Part shown: positions 18,975 through 27,713 of the stretch, in pieces
Layout: every line of letters begins with the position of its first letter
Numbering within the stretch: the stretch's first letter is position 1
DNA from: Acidobacteriota bacterium
Lineage (GTDB): Bacteria; Acidobacteriota; Terriglobia; Acidiferrales; UBA7541
Assembly (NCBI GenBank): GCA_021788095.1
Contig: JAJYLB010000008.1
Coordinates: 47,663 to 111,662 of the forward strand
Reading direction: 5' to 3'
Length of the DNA: 64,000 nucleotides
Program-made: the position numbers and the translations under genes
The notes under the pieces: generated by a model
Database searches by the model: none
What the model was told of the DNA's origin: nothing
What the model saw: the letters and a program-made list of their open reading frames with translations, nothing else

Positions 18975-19547
18975 TCACGGCTTCACTCGCGGATGACCGC
19001 GCTCGTCGAGAAGCGGCGGCGGAGTGAGCACGCAAATATCCTTCAGGTTGCGATAGCGCTCGGCGAAATCCAGCCCGTAGCCGACCACGAATTGATTGGG
19101 GATCTGGAACCCGACGTAATCCCCACGGACGTTTTCGACCAGCCGCCGCGAAGGCTTGTCGAGCAGGACGGCCACGCGCAGGGTCTTCGGCCGGCGCTCC
19201 TCCAGGATTCGCCGCAAATAGTCGAGCGTCAAACCGGTGTCGAGAATGTCCTCGACCAGAATCACGTTCCTGCCCTCGATGCTCGAATCCAGATCCTTGA
19301 TCAGCTTCACCTGACCCGAGCTGTTCGTCGCGCGCCCGTAGCTCGCCACGGCCATGAAATCCACCGATACCTCGAGATCGACTTCCCTTACCAGGTCGCT
19401 CAAAAAAATGGACGCGCCCTTCAGCACGCCCACCAGGTGCACGGGCTCGCCGTGGAAATCGCGGCTGATCTGATGCGCGATTTCGCGGACTTTCCGGCGG
19501 ACTTGGGAGCGGGTGATGAGCGGTTTCAGGCGCGGGGCGGTCGGCAT
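18975..19547 (-). CDS. hpt: Hypoxanthine(-guanine) phosphoribosyltransferase
   Basis: This 190-residue purine-salvage enzyme converts hypoxanthine or guanine plus PRPP to IMP or GMP. The PRPP-binding loop is VILVEDILDTGLT (96-108), the LKGASIFLSDL loop lies at 42-52, and VGYGLDFAERYRNL is the C-terminal base-recognition region. ATG 19547 is chosen because the product then has family length; the frame's upstream part would overlap mmsA. It lies 98 bases behind mmsA and could be co-transcribed with it. In context it recaptures bases released by PunA. Confidence 0.93.
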   Translation of the reverse strand: MPTAPRLKPLITRSQVRRKVREIAHQISRDFHGEPVHLVGVLKGASIFLSDLVREVDLEVSVDFMAVASYGRATNSSGQVKLIKDLDSSIEGRNVILVEDILDTGLTLDYLRRILEERRPKTLRVAVLLDKPSRRLVENVRGDYVGFQIPNQFVVGYGLDFAERYRNLKDICVLTPPPLLDERGHPRVKP

Positions 19548-19645
19548 CGGTCGTCTTTCTATAGTGAATTGGCGGCTAACTCTACTGTAGGTTGCCTCCC
19601 CCTGCAAGCACGATACGTCACTTTCCCTCGAGCGCGCCGGCGGAC

Positions 19646-21124
19646 TCAAAACTTCCGCGTCCACTCCGGGTACCAGCGCTCGATCACCACTTTTTCCTCG
19701 GTGTAAAACTCGACCCCGTCTCGCCCCTGGCCGTGCAGGACACCGAAGAAGCTGTTTTTCCAGCCGCTGAACGGGAAATAGGCCATCGGCGCGGCCACTC
19801 CCAGGTTGATTCCGATATTCCCCGCCGGCGCCTCGTAGCGAAACGCCCGCGCAGCCGCTCCGCTGGTGGTGAAAAGCGACGCCGCATTGCCATACGGGCT
19901 CCGGGCGATCATCGCCATGCCCTCTTCCATCGTTTTCGCGTGCACCAAGCTGAGTACCGGACCGAAAATCTCCGTCTCGGAGAGCGCGCTTTCAACGGGC
20001 ACGCCGTCCAAAACGGTCGGCCTCAAGAAATGGCCGCGCTGGAGCGACGGGGAATCGAGCGTTCTTCCGTCGAGCAGCGCCTTTCCCCCGTCCTGCACGC
20101 CGCGACCGATCAGGCCTTCGATTCGCTGCTTGCTTTCGCCCGTGATCACGGGTCCCATTTGCACCTTGTCTTCCAAGCCGTTGCCCACGCGGATCGACGC
20201 GGCGGCGTCCACCACCTTTTGCGAGAACGACCGCTGGGCTTCTCCGATCGTCACGGCGATCGAAACGGCCAGGCATCTCTGTCCGGCGCATCCGAAGGCG
20301 CTGTCGGAAACGATTCGCGTGGCCATATCCACATCCGCGTCGGGCAAGACGATCACGTGGTTCTTGGCGCCTCCCTGGCATTGCACCCGCTTGCCCGAAG
20401 CGCTCGCTCGCGCGTAGATGTACTTGGCCACGGGCGTCGAGCCGACGAAGCTGATCGCCCTCACCTTCGGATGATCCAGCAGCGCGTCCACCACCCCTTT
20501 CGTGCCGTGCACCAGGGTAACCACACCCGCCGGGAGCTTCGTCTCGGCCAGCAATTCAAAGCACCGGACCGCGGTGAGGGGCACTTTCTCCGACGGCTTC
20601 AGAATGAACGTGTTGCCGCAGGCAATCGCATAGGGAAGAAACCAGAAGGGCACCATGGCCGGAAAATTGAACGGTGTGATCGCCGCCACGACTCCCAGCG
20701 GCTGCCGGATCATCATTTCGTCGATGCCCCGCGCCACGTCCTCGAGGTTGTAGCCCTGCATCAGAGTGGGAATCGTGCAGGCCACTTCGACGTTCTCAAC
20801 CGCACGCCGCAGCTCGGCGCGCGACTCCTCGATCGTCTTTCCGTTTTCCTCCGTGCACACCTTCGCCATCTCTTCCAGGTGATCTTCCAAGAGCCGCTTC
20901 AGCCGGAACAGATACTGAATCCGCTCTTCCGCCGGCGTGCGCCGCCATTCGGGAAAGGCGGCCGCGGCCGTCTCCACGGCCTTCTCCACGTCGCCCGCCG
21001 TGCCGGCGGGGACGTGCGTCAGCAGGTCTCCTGTGGCCGGATTCACCACGCTCAACAGGTCCTGGCTCTCGGAACGAACCCAGCGTCCCCCCACCCAATT
21101 GTTCACACTTCCCACAGACGTCAT
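19646..21124 (-). CDS. mmsA: CoA-acylating methylmalonate-semialdehyde dehydrogenase
   Basis: The 492-residue enzyme oxidises (methyl)malonate semialdehyde to propionyl- or acetyl-CoA with NAD+ and CoA. It has PFNFP (N153) and nucleophile C284 (GCAGQRCLA). As expected for this family, the general-base Glu of ordinary ALDHs is replaced ([11 protein letters not shown]), which is what allows CoA attack. GGAGGG supports the start. It completes thymine breakdown after HydA, Upb and the transaminase at 4-11 kb. It is also used in valine and inositol degradation, but the neighbours favour pyrimidines. Confidence 0.95.
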   Translation of the reverse strand: MTSVGSVNNWVGGRWVRSESQDLLSVVNPATGDLLTHVPAGTAGDVEKAVETAAAAFPEWRRTPAEERIQYLFRLKRLLEDHLEEMAKVCTEENGKTIEESRAELRRAVENVEVACTIPTLMQGYNLEDVARGIDEMMIRQPLGVVAAITPFNFPAMVPFWFLPYAIACGNTFILKPSEKVPLTAVRCFELLAETKLPAGVVTLVHGTKGVVDALLDHPKVRAISFVGSTPVAKYIYARASASGKRVQCQGGAKNHVIVLPDADVDMATRIVSDSAFGCAGQRCLAVSIAVTIGEAQRSFSQKVVDAAASIRVGNGLEDKVQMGPVITGESKQRIEGLIGRGVQDGGKALLDGRTLDSPSLQRGHFLRPTVLDGVPVESALSETEIFGPVLSLVHAKTMEEGMAMIARSPYGNAASLFTTSGAAARAFRYEAPAGNIGINLGVAAPMAYFPFSGWKNSFFGVLHGQGRDGVEFYTEEKVVIERWYPEWTRKF

Positions 21125-21213
21125 GGTGTTCCCTCCTTCCCTGTTTCTACCGCGCTCCGCGCCCCCGAATTTAGCACTCCAAGACGCTTGGCTCTATGGG
21201 ATCCGGCGGACGG

Positions 21214-21615
21214 CTAGCCGTGGCCGAAGGCGCGTTCGACCTCGATTCTGTAGAGGACGCGGACCTCGCCGGGCTGGCGGTAGGGATAGACATCGACGCC
21301 CAGGTATTTCTTGGCCAGCAGGTTAATGTGGTCGTCGGCGCCGTTTTCGGTGATTTCCGCAACGCGGCCGCGGATCTCCAGGTAGCGATACGGATTGTCG
21401 GGGTCGGAAAGACACAGGGTCACGCGCGGTTCGCGGCGTACGTTGCGGTCCTTGAGACGGCCGCGTGCCGAGTTGACCCTTACGTAGCCGGCTTCCCGGT
21501 CGCACCATACGGGAGTGACTTGCGGCCAGCCGTCGGGCATGATTGTGGCCAAATGGGCGAAGGCCTTCTTGGAGTCGAGCAGATCGAGATAGCTTTCGGG
21601 AATTGTCGCGGCCAT
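21214..21615 (-). CDS. PPOX-class (FDOR-B-like) F420- or FMN-binding split-barrel protein
   Basis: The 133-residue split-barrel protein has the pattern of Rv1155-like 'PPOX class F420-dependent' enzymes: KAFAHLATIMPDGWPQVTPV, RGRLKDRNVRREPRVTLCL and the DPDNPYRYLEIRGRV strand. ATG 21615 is taken because GGAG precedes it and the length fits; a longer upstream frame adds no conserved sequence. Members reduce diverse substrates with F420H2, though some bind FMN or haem instead. It lies 89 bases upstream of mmsA on the same strand and close to the F420 genes. The substrate is unknown. Confidence 0.8.
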   Translation of the reverse strand: MAATIPESYLDLLDSKKAFAHLATIMPDGWPQVTPVWCDREAGYVRVNSARGRLKDRNVRREPRVTLCLSDPDNPYRYLEIRGRVAEITENGADDHINLLAKKYLGVDVYPYRQPGEVRVLYRIEVERAFGHG

Positions 21616-21918
21616 GGGAGGCTCCTCGGCGAGGTTAGTTGGGATTTCCTTTAGGGACTCCAACCTGACCGACAACATACCCCGCGACAGCCCTCAAGGC
21701 AACCGCCGATCGGGCCCTCGACGCCCTTGACCCGAACGCACAGCCGTGCGTTCGCGCAAATTCGATTCGCCTCCCGCGAGCCGAAGCTCCTTCCTTCGCG
21801 CATCTGTTCTCGCTACCGAGCAGCGCCCCCGCGCATCGGTCGCGAGCCGCCGGCACGAGCCGCTGGATTGACGGGGAATGTGGCGGTTGATAACCTGCCT
21901 CGGTCGAAGGAGGCGAGG

Positions 21919-23226
21919 ATGAGGGCGGTTGACCTGATCCGCAAAAAGCGGGATGGGGGGGTGCTTACGCCGGAGGAGATCAGGTTCCTGACCCTCGGCT
22001 ATACCGCCGGAGACATCCCCGATTATCAAATTGCCGCCTGGCTAATGGCCGTGCTCTGGCGCGGCATGGGCCGGGGCGAACTGGCGGCGCTGGTGGAGGC
22101 GATGAGGGAATCGCCGCGCCGGCTCGACCTTTCCGACCTCCCGGCGCGGAAAGTCGACAAGCATTCCACAGGCGGCGTGGGCGACAAGACGTCGCTCATC
22201 ATCGCTCCGATTGCCGCAGCGGCGGGCGTGATCGTGCCCATGGTGAGCGGGCGCGCGCTCGGCCATACCGGCGGCACGCTCGATAAGCTGGAATCGATTC
22301 CCGGATTCAATACCCGGCTCACGCTCGACGAGTTTCACGAGGTCCTCGGCCAGATCGGTTGCGCGCTGATTGGCCAGACCGCCGAAATCGCGCCCGCCGA
22401 TCGCAAGCTCTATGCGCTGCGCGACGCGACCGCGACGGTCGAGAGCCCTCCCCTGATCTGCGCTTCGATCATGAGCAAGAAGCTCTCGGAATCGATCGAC
22501 GCGCTCGTACTCGACGTCAAAACCGGTTCAGGCGCCTTCATGAAGACCGAAAAAGATTCTTGCCACCTCGCCGAGTTGATGGTGGAAACCGGCCGCGCGG
22601 TGGGCAAGCAGGTGGTGGCGCTGGTGACCGGCATGGACGAGCCGCTCGGCCGGGCCGTGGGCAATTCGCTCGAAGTGATCGAGTCGGTCGAGGTGCTGCG
22701 GGGCGGAGGGCCCGCCGACCTACGGGATCTATGCCTGGAACTTTCGGCGTGGATGATCTATCTCGGCCAGAGGGCAGCCTCGGTCGAAGAAGGCCGGCGC
22801 AAGGCCGCCGAGATGATCGAAAGCGGCCGGGCGCTCAGGAAATTCCACGAGATCGTCCGCCGGCAGGGCGGCGACGATCGGGCCTTGGACGACTTTTCGC
22901 TCCTGCCCCATACCGAGCACCGGCGCGACGTTATCAGCTCGGCCAGTGGGCGCGTGGCCGAGATCGATGGGGAAAAAATCGGGCTGGCTTCGGTGCTTCT
23001 GGGTGCGGGACGCGAGAAGAAGGAAGACACCGTTGACCCGGCCGTCGGCATCATCGTGCACAAGAAACTGGGAGACGCCGTGCTGGCGGGGGAGCCGCTC
23101 GTCACCTTGCATTACAACGCGGCGCCGCGCGCCGATGCCGCCGCCGCGCTCGTCCTCGAAAGCTACCGCATCGCCGCCAGCTCGCCGGAGAAGGCGCCCT
23201 TGGTCCGGCAAGTGATCGGCCCGTAA
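21919..23226 (+). CDS. pdp: Pyrimidine-nucleoside (thymidine/uridine) phosphorylase
   Basis: The enzyme splits thymidine, deoxyuridine or uridine with phosphate to base plus (deoxy)ribose 1-phosphate. The phosphate-binding signature is KVDKHSTGGVGDKTSL (78-93), and GRALGHTGGTLDKLESIPG is the second conserved block. With ATG 21919, preceded by AAGGAGG, it has 435 residues, matching Pdp/DeoA length. It is divergent from the PPOX - mmsA - hpt group and convergent with cofC. It feeds uracil and thymine to HydA after reduction, and deoxyribose to DeoC. Whether it is DeoA- or Pdp-type in specificity cannot be settled by eye. Confidence 0.93.
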   Translation: MRAVDLIRKKRDGGVLTPEEIRFLTLGYTAGDIPDYQIAAWLMAVLWRGMGRGELAALVEAMRESPRRLDLSDLPARKVDKHSTGGVGDKTSLIIAPIAAAAGVIVPMVSGRALGHTGGTLDKLESIPGFNTRLTLDEFHEVLGQIGCALIGQTAEIAPADRKLYALRDATATVESPPLICASIMSKKLSESIDALVLDVKTGSGAFMKTEKDSCHLAELMVETGRAVGKQVVALVTGMDEPLGRAVGNSLEVIESVEVLRGGGPADLRDLCLELSAWMIYLGQRAASVEEGRRKAAEMIESGRALRKFHEIVRRQGGDDRALDDFSLLPHTEHRRDVISSASGRVAEIDGEKIGLASVLLGAGREKKEDTVDPAVGIIVHKKLGDAVLAGEPLVTLHYNAAPRADAAAALVLESYRIAASSPEKAPLVRQVIGP

Positions 23227-23256
23227 TAGGACGCTGCAAAAGGCCTGTTTTCGTAA

Positions 23257-23312
23257 GGGCACGACTTCAGTCGTGCCGTAAGTGTTTGCGCAAGAAAGCG
23301 GCTTCAGCCGCT
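23257..23312. repeat. Pair of 'cttcag' palindromes between pdp and cofC
   Basis: GGCACGACTTCAGTCGTGCC (23258-23277) is an almost perfect hairpin, and AGCGGCTTCAGCCGCT (about 23297-23312) follows 20 bases later with the same TTCA core. The gene ends are convergent here, so the pair could act as a bidirectional terminator. The shared core and lack of a T-run fit a dispersed intergenic palindrome family better. A related palindrome occurs at 38885. Confidence 0.55.
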
Positions 23313-23426
23313 GGGGGGCGGCTCGCCCGCGGTTTGCGGCATCCTGCCAATAGCTGGCGCAAATTTGGCTGAGAAATCCGGGTCGCATCGCGGAGATCCC
23401 CCCGCCGCAACCGGACGGCGTCTCAC

Positions 23427-24092
23427 TCAGCCTGGTGACGGTTCTCCCCTTGCCGCTCTCCTGCGGGATGCGGTGAGCCAACGGACCGCGGCGCTCTGGC
23501 CGGTGCCGCGAGCCAGTAGCTCCCTCAAGTCCTCGACCTCGTCGATATCCAGCTCGATCCGCTCGTTTCGCAAGATCTTGCAGCGCGCGCCTTTCTCCCG
23601 AGCCTCCTCGGAATGTTTGGCCAGGCTTCCCGGGCCAAAGTGAGACGGGAAGAGCGTAGGCGGGCTGCGCAGAATCGCGTTCGTGCCGCCACTCGCCGAG
23701 GGAACCATCACCACCGACGGTGCGGGCTCGGCTTCCCCTACCAGCCACTCGATGTCCTCCGGCTGCACCAGGGGAATATCGATCGGCAAGCGGAGGAGCG
23801 CCGCAACTCCCCGCTCCGCGCAGACCCCGGACGCATAATCCACCGATTCGCTCTCGGAGTTTTGCCGCTCCTCGCCGATGATCTCCCAGCCCAGCTCCCG
23901 CCCGCGGTCGATCGCGGGGCCGTAGCTGCTCACCAGGAACACGCGATCCACCCCGCGCGCCGCCGCCACGGAGGCGAAAACGTCCTGCATCATCGCGAGG
24001 GCCAGCGCCGTTCTGTCCGCCTGTGTCATCTCGGAAGCCAGTCGCTGTTTGGCTCGGCTCAGGTCCTTCACCGGGATCAAAACCGCTCTCAT
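23427..24092 (-). CDS. cofC: 2-phospho-L-lactate (or PEP) guanylyltransferase
   Basis: CofC/FbiD activates 2-phospholactate or phosphoenolpyruvate with GTP for F420 assembly. The 221-residue protein opens with MRAVLIPVKDLSRAKQRLAS, the nucleotide-binding start of the family, and has LLRLPIDIPLVQPEDI (metal-binding Asp) and SASGGTNAILRSPP. It is the last gene of the cofG - cofH - cofD - cofC run, 66 bases behind cofD. Phospholactate versus PEP preference cannot be read from the sequence. The ribosome site is weak. Confidence 0.92.
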   Translation of the reverse strand: MRAVLIPVKDLSRAKQRLASEMTQADRTALALAMMQDVFASVAAARGVDRVFLVSSYGPAIDRGRELGWEIIGEERQNSESESVDYASGVCAERGVAALLRLPIDIPLVQPEDIEWLVGEAEPAPSVVMVPSASGGTNAILRSPPTLFPSHFGPGSLAKHSEEAREKGARCKILRNERIELDIDEVEDLRELLARGTGQSAAVRWLTASRRRAARGEPSPG

Positions 24093-24158
24093 CGTCTGGA
24101 CTCGTTCGAGTGAGTATAGGGAAAGCGGGAGCCGGGCCTCCCGGCCACCGGCGGCACG

Positions 24159-25091
24159 TCAGAGGGCGGCGGCCCATTCCAAAATCTGCCGCGCCAATCG
24201 CTCTTTGTCCTCCAGGGTTCGCATGACGGTGGAGGTGACCTCCACCTTCATGCCCCATCGTTCGATTTCGGGCTTCTGTCCCTCGTCTTCGGCATCGATC
24301 ACGAAAGTCGCCACCAGCCCGGCATAGAGCCGCGCCACTCCTCGTGCCGACGCCTCCATTCCCAACTGTGTCAGCATCCTGTCCGACGGCCCTTTCAGCG
24401 ATCGGCCGCCGACGATCGGGCAAACGGCCACCACCTTCGCTGCCCGCGCTTCGAGGGCCTGGCGCACGCCCGGCACGGCCAGGATCGGGCCGCTACTAAT
24501 AAGCGGATTGCTCGGGCAGATCACAATCGCGTCCGCCTCCGCCAGCGATTCCAGCACCCCGGGCGCCGGCCGGGCTTCGCCAATCCCCTCGAACGCGATC
24601 TCCTTCACCACCGGCTCGGCGCGAAGCTTCACCAAGTATTCCTGAAAGTGGAGAATTCCTCGATCGCTCACGATCGTGGTGCGAACCGGCTGGTCGGTCA
24701 TGGGCAGGATTCGCGCTTCCACGCCCCAGGCCCGCCGGATGGAATCGGCAGCCTGCGAAAGCGGCTTTCCGGAGCGGAGTAACGCGGTGCGATGAACGTG
24801 CGTGGCCAGGTCCGCGTCCCCCAAATGAAACCACGTTTCGCCGCCGTATCGTTCCAGAGCGCGCAGCAGGCAAAACGTGTCGTCGCGAATGCCCCAGCCA
24901 GTTTCCGGATTCACCGCGCCCGCCAGCGTGTAAGTGACGATATCCAGGTCGGGGGAGATCTCGAGGCCATGAAGCTCGATGTCGTCGCCCGTGTTGACGA
25001 TCACCGTCAAATCCCCCGGGGCCATCACCCGGCAAAGTCCTAGCAGCAATTTCGATGCGCCCACTCCCCCGGCGAGGGCGACGAGCCGCAT
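24159..25091 (-). CDS. cofD: 2-phospho-L-lactate transferase (LPPG:Fo transferase)
   Basis: CofD joins the activated phospho-acid to Fo, giving F420-0 or its dehydro form. The 310-residue protein starts MRLVALAGGVGASKLLLGL, the family's glycine-rich N-terminus. It continues TVIVNTGDDIELHGL, TYTLAGAVNPETGWGIRDDT and VICPSNPLISSGPIL, all canonical. The ATG overlaps the cofH stop as TGATG, so the two are translationally coupled. A longer upstream frame lies inside cofH and is rejected. Confidence 0.95.
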   Translation of the reverse strand: MRLVALAGGVGASKLLLGLCRVMAPGDLTVIVNTGDDIELHGLEISPDLDIVTYTLAGAVNPETGWGIRDDTFCLLRALERYGGETWFHLGDADLATHVHRTALLRSGKPLSQAADSIRRAWGVEARILPMTDQPVRTTIVSDRGILHFQEYLVKLRAEPVVKEIAFEGIGEARPAPGVLESLAEADAIVICPSNPLISSGPILAVPGVRQALEARAAKVVAVCPIVGGRSLKGPSDRMLTQLGMEASARGVARLYAGLVATFVIDAEDEGQKPEIERWGMKVEVTSTVMRTLEDKERLARQILEWAAAL

Positions 25092-26362
25092 CAGTAACCC
25101 GTTCCCGAGTAGGGGCGATGGACCGCTGGCGGCCGCGGGGGGACGGCGGCTTCTCCGCCCCGGCTGGGGAAGACCTGACGCAGCTCGTAGGTTGTGGTGC
25201 GTTCCGCCGGCACGCGGCCCGCGTCTCGAATCATGGCCTGGAATTCTTCCGGCGAGACATATTCCCCAAAGGTGGCTCCCGCGGATTTCGAGATGCTCTC
25301 TTCCATCAACGTGCCGCCGAAATCGTTGGCGCCCGCCTGGAGGCATGCCTTGGACATCTCGAAGCCCAGCTTCACCCACGACGCTTGAATGTTGCGAATC
25401 GATCCGTGGAAAAACAGCCGTGCCAGCGCATGGACCAGCAGATCTTCGCGGGCCGTGCTGCCCGCGCGGCCCTTACCCGACCGAAAGAGCCGCGTCTTTT
25501 CATGGACGAAAGCGAGCGGCACGAACTCGGTAAACCCTCCGGTCTCGGCCTGGATTTCCCGCAGCAGCAGCATGTGGCGGATCCAATGCCTGGGCTCTTC
25601 GATGTGTCCATACATCAGCGTCGAGGTGGTGGGGATGCCGAGCCGGTGAGCCGTTGTGACGACTTCGACCCACCGGTGCACCTTGAGCTTGTCCTGGCTG
25701 AGAATCCGCCGAAGATCGTCGTCCAGCACTTCCGCCGCCGTCCCCGGGATGCTCCCCAGCCCCGCCTCCTTCAGCATGAGCAGGTATTCGGGCAAAGGAA
25801 GACCCGTCTTTTCGACCCCGTAGACGATCTCCATCGGCGAGAAGGCGTGGATGTGGATCTCGGGCAATTCGGTCTTGATGGCGAGCAAAATATTGCGGTA
25901 ATGGTAGCCGTCCAGGTCTCGCGGCAGGCCGCCCTGGATGCACAGCTCGGTCGCGCCGCGCTTCCGCGCTTCGACTGCCCTCGCCACGATCTCTTCAAGC
26001 GGCAGGAAGTAGGACCCTTCCGCTTTCGGCGCGCGGCCGAAGCCGCAGAACCGGCAGCCTACGATGCAGATGTTGGTGAAATTGATGTTGCGGTTCACCA
26101 CGTAGGTGATTCGGTCTCCCACGGCTCTGCGCCGCAACTCGTCGGCGGTTCTCAGCAAGGCGAGGAAGTCGGCGCCGTCGACCTCCGTCAGCTTTAGGGC
26201 CTCTTCCGCGCCGAGCGGCTTTCCCGCAATCGTTTGTTCCAACAGGCGGGCAACACCCGGACTTGCCAGTCTCCACGCCTCTTCCAGCGAGACGTCGTTC
26301 CAGCGCCAATCCACTCTTTTCCGTGGATCAAGATCCAAAATTGTGAGCATAGCCGTCTTCAT
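25091..26362 (-). CDS. cofH: Fo synthase subunit 2 (radical SAM)
   Basis: CofH makes the 5-amino-6-(hydroxybenzyl)aminouracil intermediate of Fo from tyrosine. From ATG 26362 it has 423 residues with the radical SAM cluster C99, C103, C106 (NICIVGCRFCGF). Further motifs are ATELCIQGGLPRDLDGYHY and, near the C-terminus, QAGANDFGGTLMEESISKSAG. The start overlaps the 3' end of cofG by 35 bases; ATG 26350 is an alternative start. CofG and CofH are separate here, unlike the fused FbiC of actinobacteria. Confidence 0.93.
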   Translation of the reverse strand: MKTAMLTILDLDPRKRVDWRWNDVSLEEAWRLASPGVARLLEQTIAGKPLGAEEALKLTEVDGADFLALLRTADELRRRAVGDRITYVVNRNINFTNICIVGCRFCGFGRAPKAEGSYFLPLEEIVARAVEARKRGATELCIQGGLPRDLDGYHYRNILLAIKTELPEIHIHAFSPMEIVYGVEKTGLPLPEYLLMLKEAGLGSIPGTAAEVLDDDLRRILSQDKLKVHRWVEVVTTAHRLGIPTTSTLMYGHIEEPRHWIRHMLLLREIQAETGGFTEFVPLAFVHEKTRLFRSGKGRAGSTAREDLLVHALARLFFHGSIRNIQASWVKLGFEMSKACLQAGANDFGGTLMEESISKSAGATFGEYVSPEEFQAMIRDAGRVPAERTTTYELRQVFPSRGGEAAVPPRPPAVHRPYSGTGY

Positions 26363-27512
26363 CGACCAGTTTCTGTAGATACGGTCGCACTCCTTCGTCC
26401 ACAAAATCCCCATCCAGGGCGTATTCCGGGTAGATGGCCAGCCGCTCGCGGAGCGTGAGACCATACTCGGCGGTTTTTTCCCGCAAGACCGCGATTTGGG
26501 GCCAGGAACATTCCGGGTTGATGAAATCCCGGGTGACGGGAGAGATCCCGCCCCAATCGTTGATCCCTGCATCCAGCAGGCGGGGAAAAGAGGCGTGGCT
26601 GAGGTTGGGCGGGGCTTGGAGGTTCACCTTGCCGGGAAGAATCAGCCGCGCCAGGGCCAGGGTCCGCAACATCTCCTCCATCGAAAGATCCGGGCGCAGC
26701 GCCATGGGCGTGTTTGGCTTCGCCCGGAAATTCTGCACGATCACCTCCTGGATGTGGCCGTAGGTTTCGTCGAGCGCCCGGATGGCCAGGAGCGAATTGA
26801 TGCGTTCCTCGAAGGTTTCGCCGATGCCGACGAGGATGCCGGTCGTGAAGGCGATGCGCAGCCTGCCCGCCTGCTCGATCGTTTCCAGGCGCAGACTCGG
26901 CGCTTTGTCCGGCGCTTGCCAGTGCGCTTCGCCCTTGCGCAGCAGCCGTGGGCTGGCGTTTTCGAGCATCAAGCCCAGGCTGACGTTGCTCTCGCGCAGT
27001 TTCTCGAGACTGGTGCGATTCATCACGCCTGGGTTCGAGTGCGGCAGCAGCCCCACCTCTTCCAGAACCAGCTTCGCCATCGCCGCCAGGTATTCGAGTG
27101 TGGTTCGGCAGCCGTGCCGCGACAAAAAACACCGCGCTTCGGGAAACACTCGCTCCGGCTGGTCGCCCAGGCTGAAGAGGGCCTCCTTGCACCCGGCCGC
27201 ACGGCCGGCTTCGGCGACTGCGATCACCTCTTCCGGTGTCATGTACCGCCCGCCCGGCTCGCCAGGGTCCCGGCGGAAGGTGCAATAGCCGCAGCGATCT
27301 CGGCAGAGCGTGGTGAGCGGAAGAAAGACTTTCTTGGAGAAGCTGACCGTCCGTCCGTGAAACCGGGCGCGCCGCGAACGGGCAGCCTCGAGCAGAAGTT
27401 CGCCAGGGCAGTGTTCGGCGAGAAGCCGCGCTTCCTCCGACGAGATGCCGCGCCCGCCGGCCGCGCGCCCCAACGCACGATCCACGGCAGGCATTTGGAG
27501 AAGGGTTCCCAT
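26328..27512 (-). CDS. cofG: Fo synthase subunit 1 (radical SAM)
   Basis: CofG closes the deazaflavin ring of Fo. The 394-residue protein has the radical SAM cluster C70, C74, C77 (CRDRCGYCTF), then SLGDQPERVFPEAR, ESNVSLGLMLENASPRLL and the C-terminal NDWGGISPVTRDFINPE. It is the first gene of the minus-strand cof operon and overlaps cofH. The 200-bp gap to the divergent CoA-transferase should hold its promoter. No strong ribosome site is seen, which also holds for cofC. Confidence 0.94.
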   Translation of the reverse strand: MGTLLQMPAVDRALGRAAGGRGISSEEARLLAEHCPGELLLEAARSRRARFHGRTVSFSKKVFLPLTTLCRDRCGYCTFRRDPGEPGGRYMTPEEVIAVAEAGRAAGCKEALFSLGDQPERVFPEARCFLSRHGCRTTLEYLAAMAKLVLEEVGLLPHSNPGVMNRTSLEKLRESNVSLGLMLENASPRLLRKGEAHWQAPDKAPSLRLETIEQAGRLRIAFTTGILVGIGETFEERINSLLAIRALDETYGHIQEVIVQNFRAKPNTPMALRPDLSMEEMLRTLALARLILPGKVNLQAPPNLSHASFPRLLDAGINDWGGISPVTRDFINPECSWPQIAVLREKTAEYGLTLRERLAIYPEYALDGDFVDEGVRPYLQKLVDEDGYAHNFGS

Positions 27513-27698
27513 CGGCCCGGGTGCTCGCGTCGCGCCCCGCAGCCGAAATCATACGCTCGCTGCTCCTCCCCGCTCAAGTCCGCTGCCCGCTAGTCCGCTA
27601 CCCGCGCCTTGCCGCCGCTTACGATGCGGCTCGCCGCCCGGTGCGCGATGGCCTGCTCGCGGTTTCGGCGTCGGCGGTTCCGCGCCCGCGAATGAAGT

Positions 27699-27704
27699 TA
27701 CAAT
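27699..27704 (+). promoter_or_regulatory. Possible -10 box for the CoA-transferase/cofE transcript
   Basis: TACAAT lies ten bases before the ATG at 27714 in an otherwise GC-rich spacer. This would give a very short leader. No matching -35 is evident. Confidence 0.25.
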
Positions 27705-27713
27705 AGGCGCGCT

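Noticed and set aside
25091..27512. Fused FbiC-type Fo synthase
   Set aside because: There are two separate overlapping frames, each with its own radical SAM cluster and termination; they overlap by 35 bases but are in different frames.
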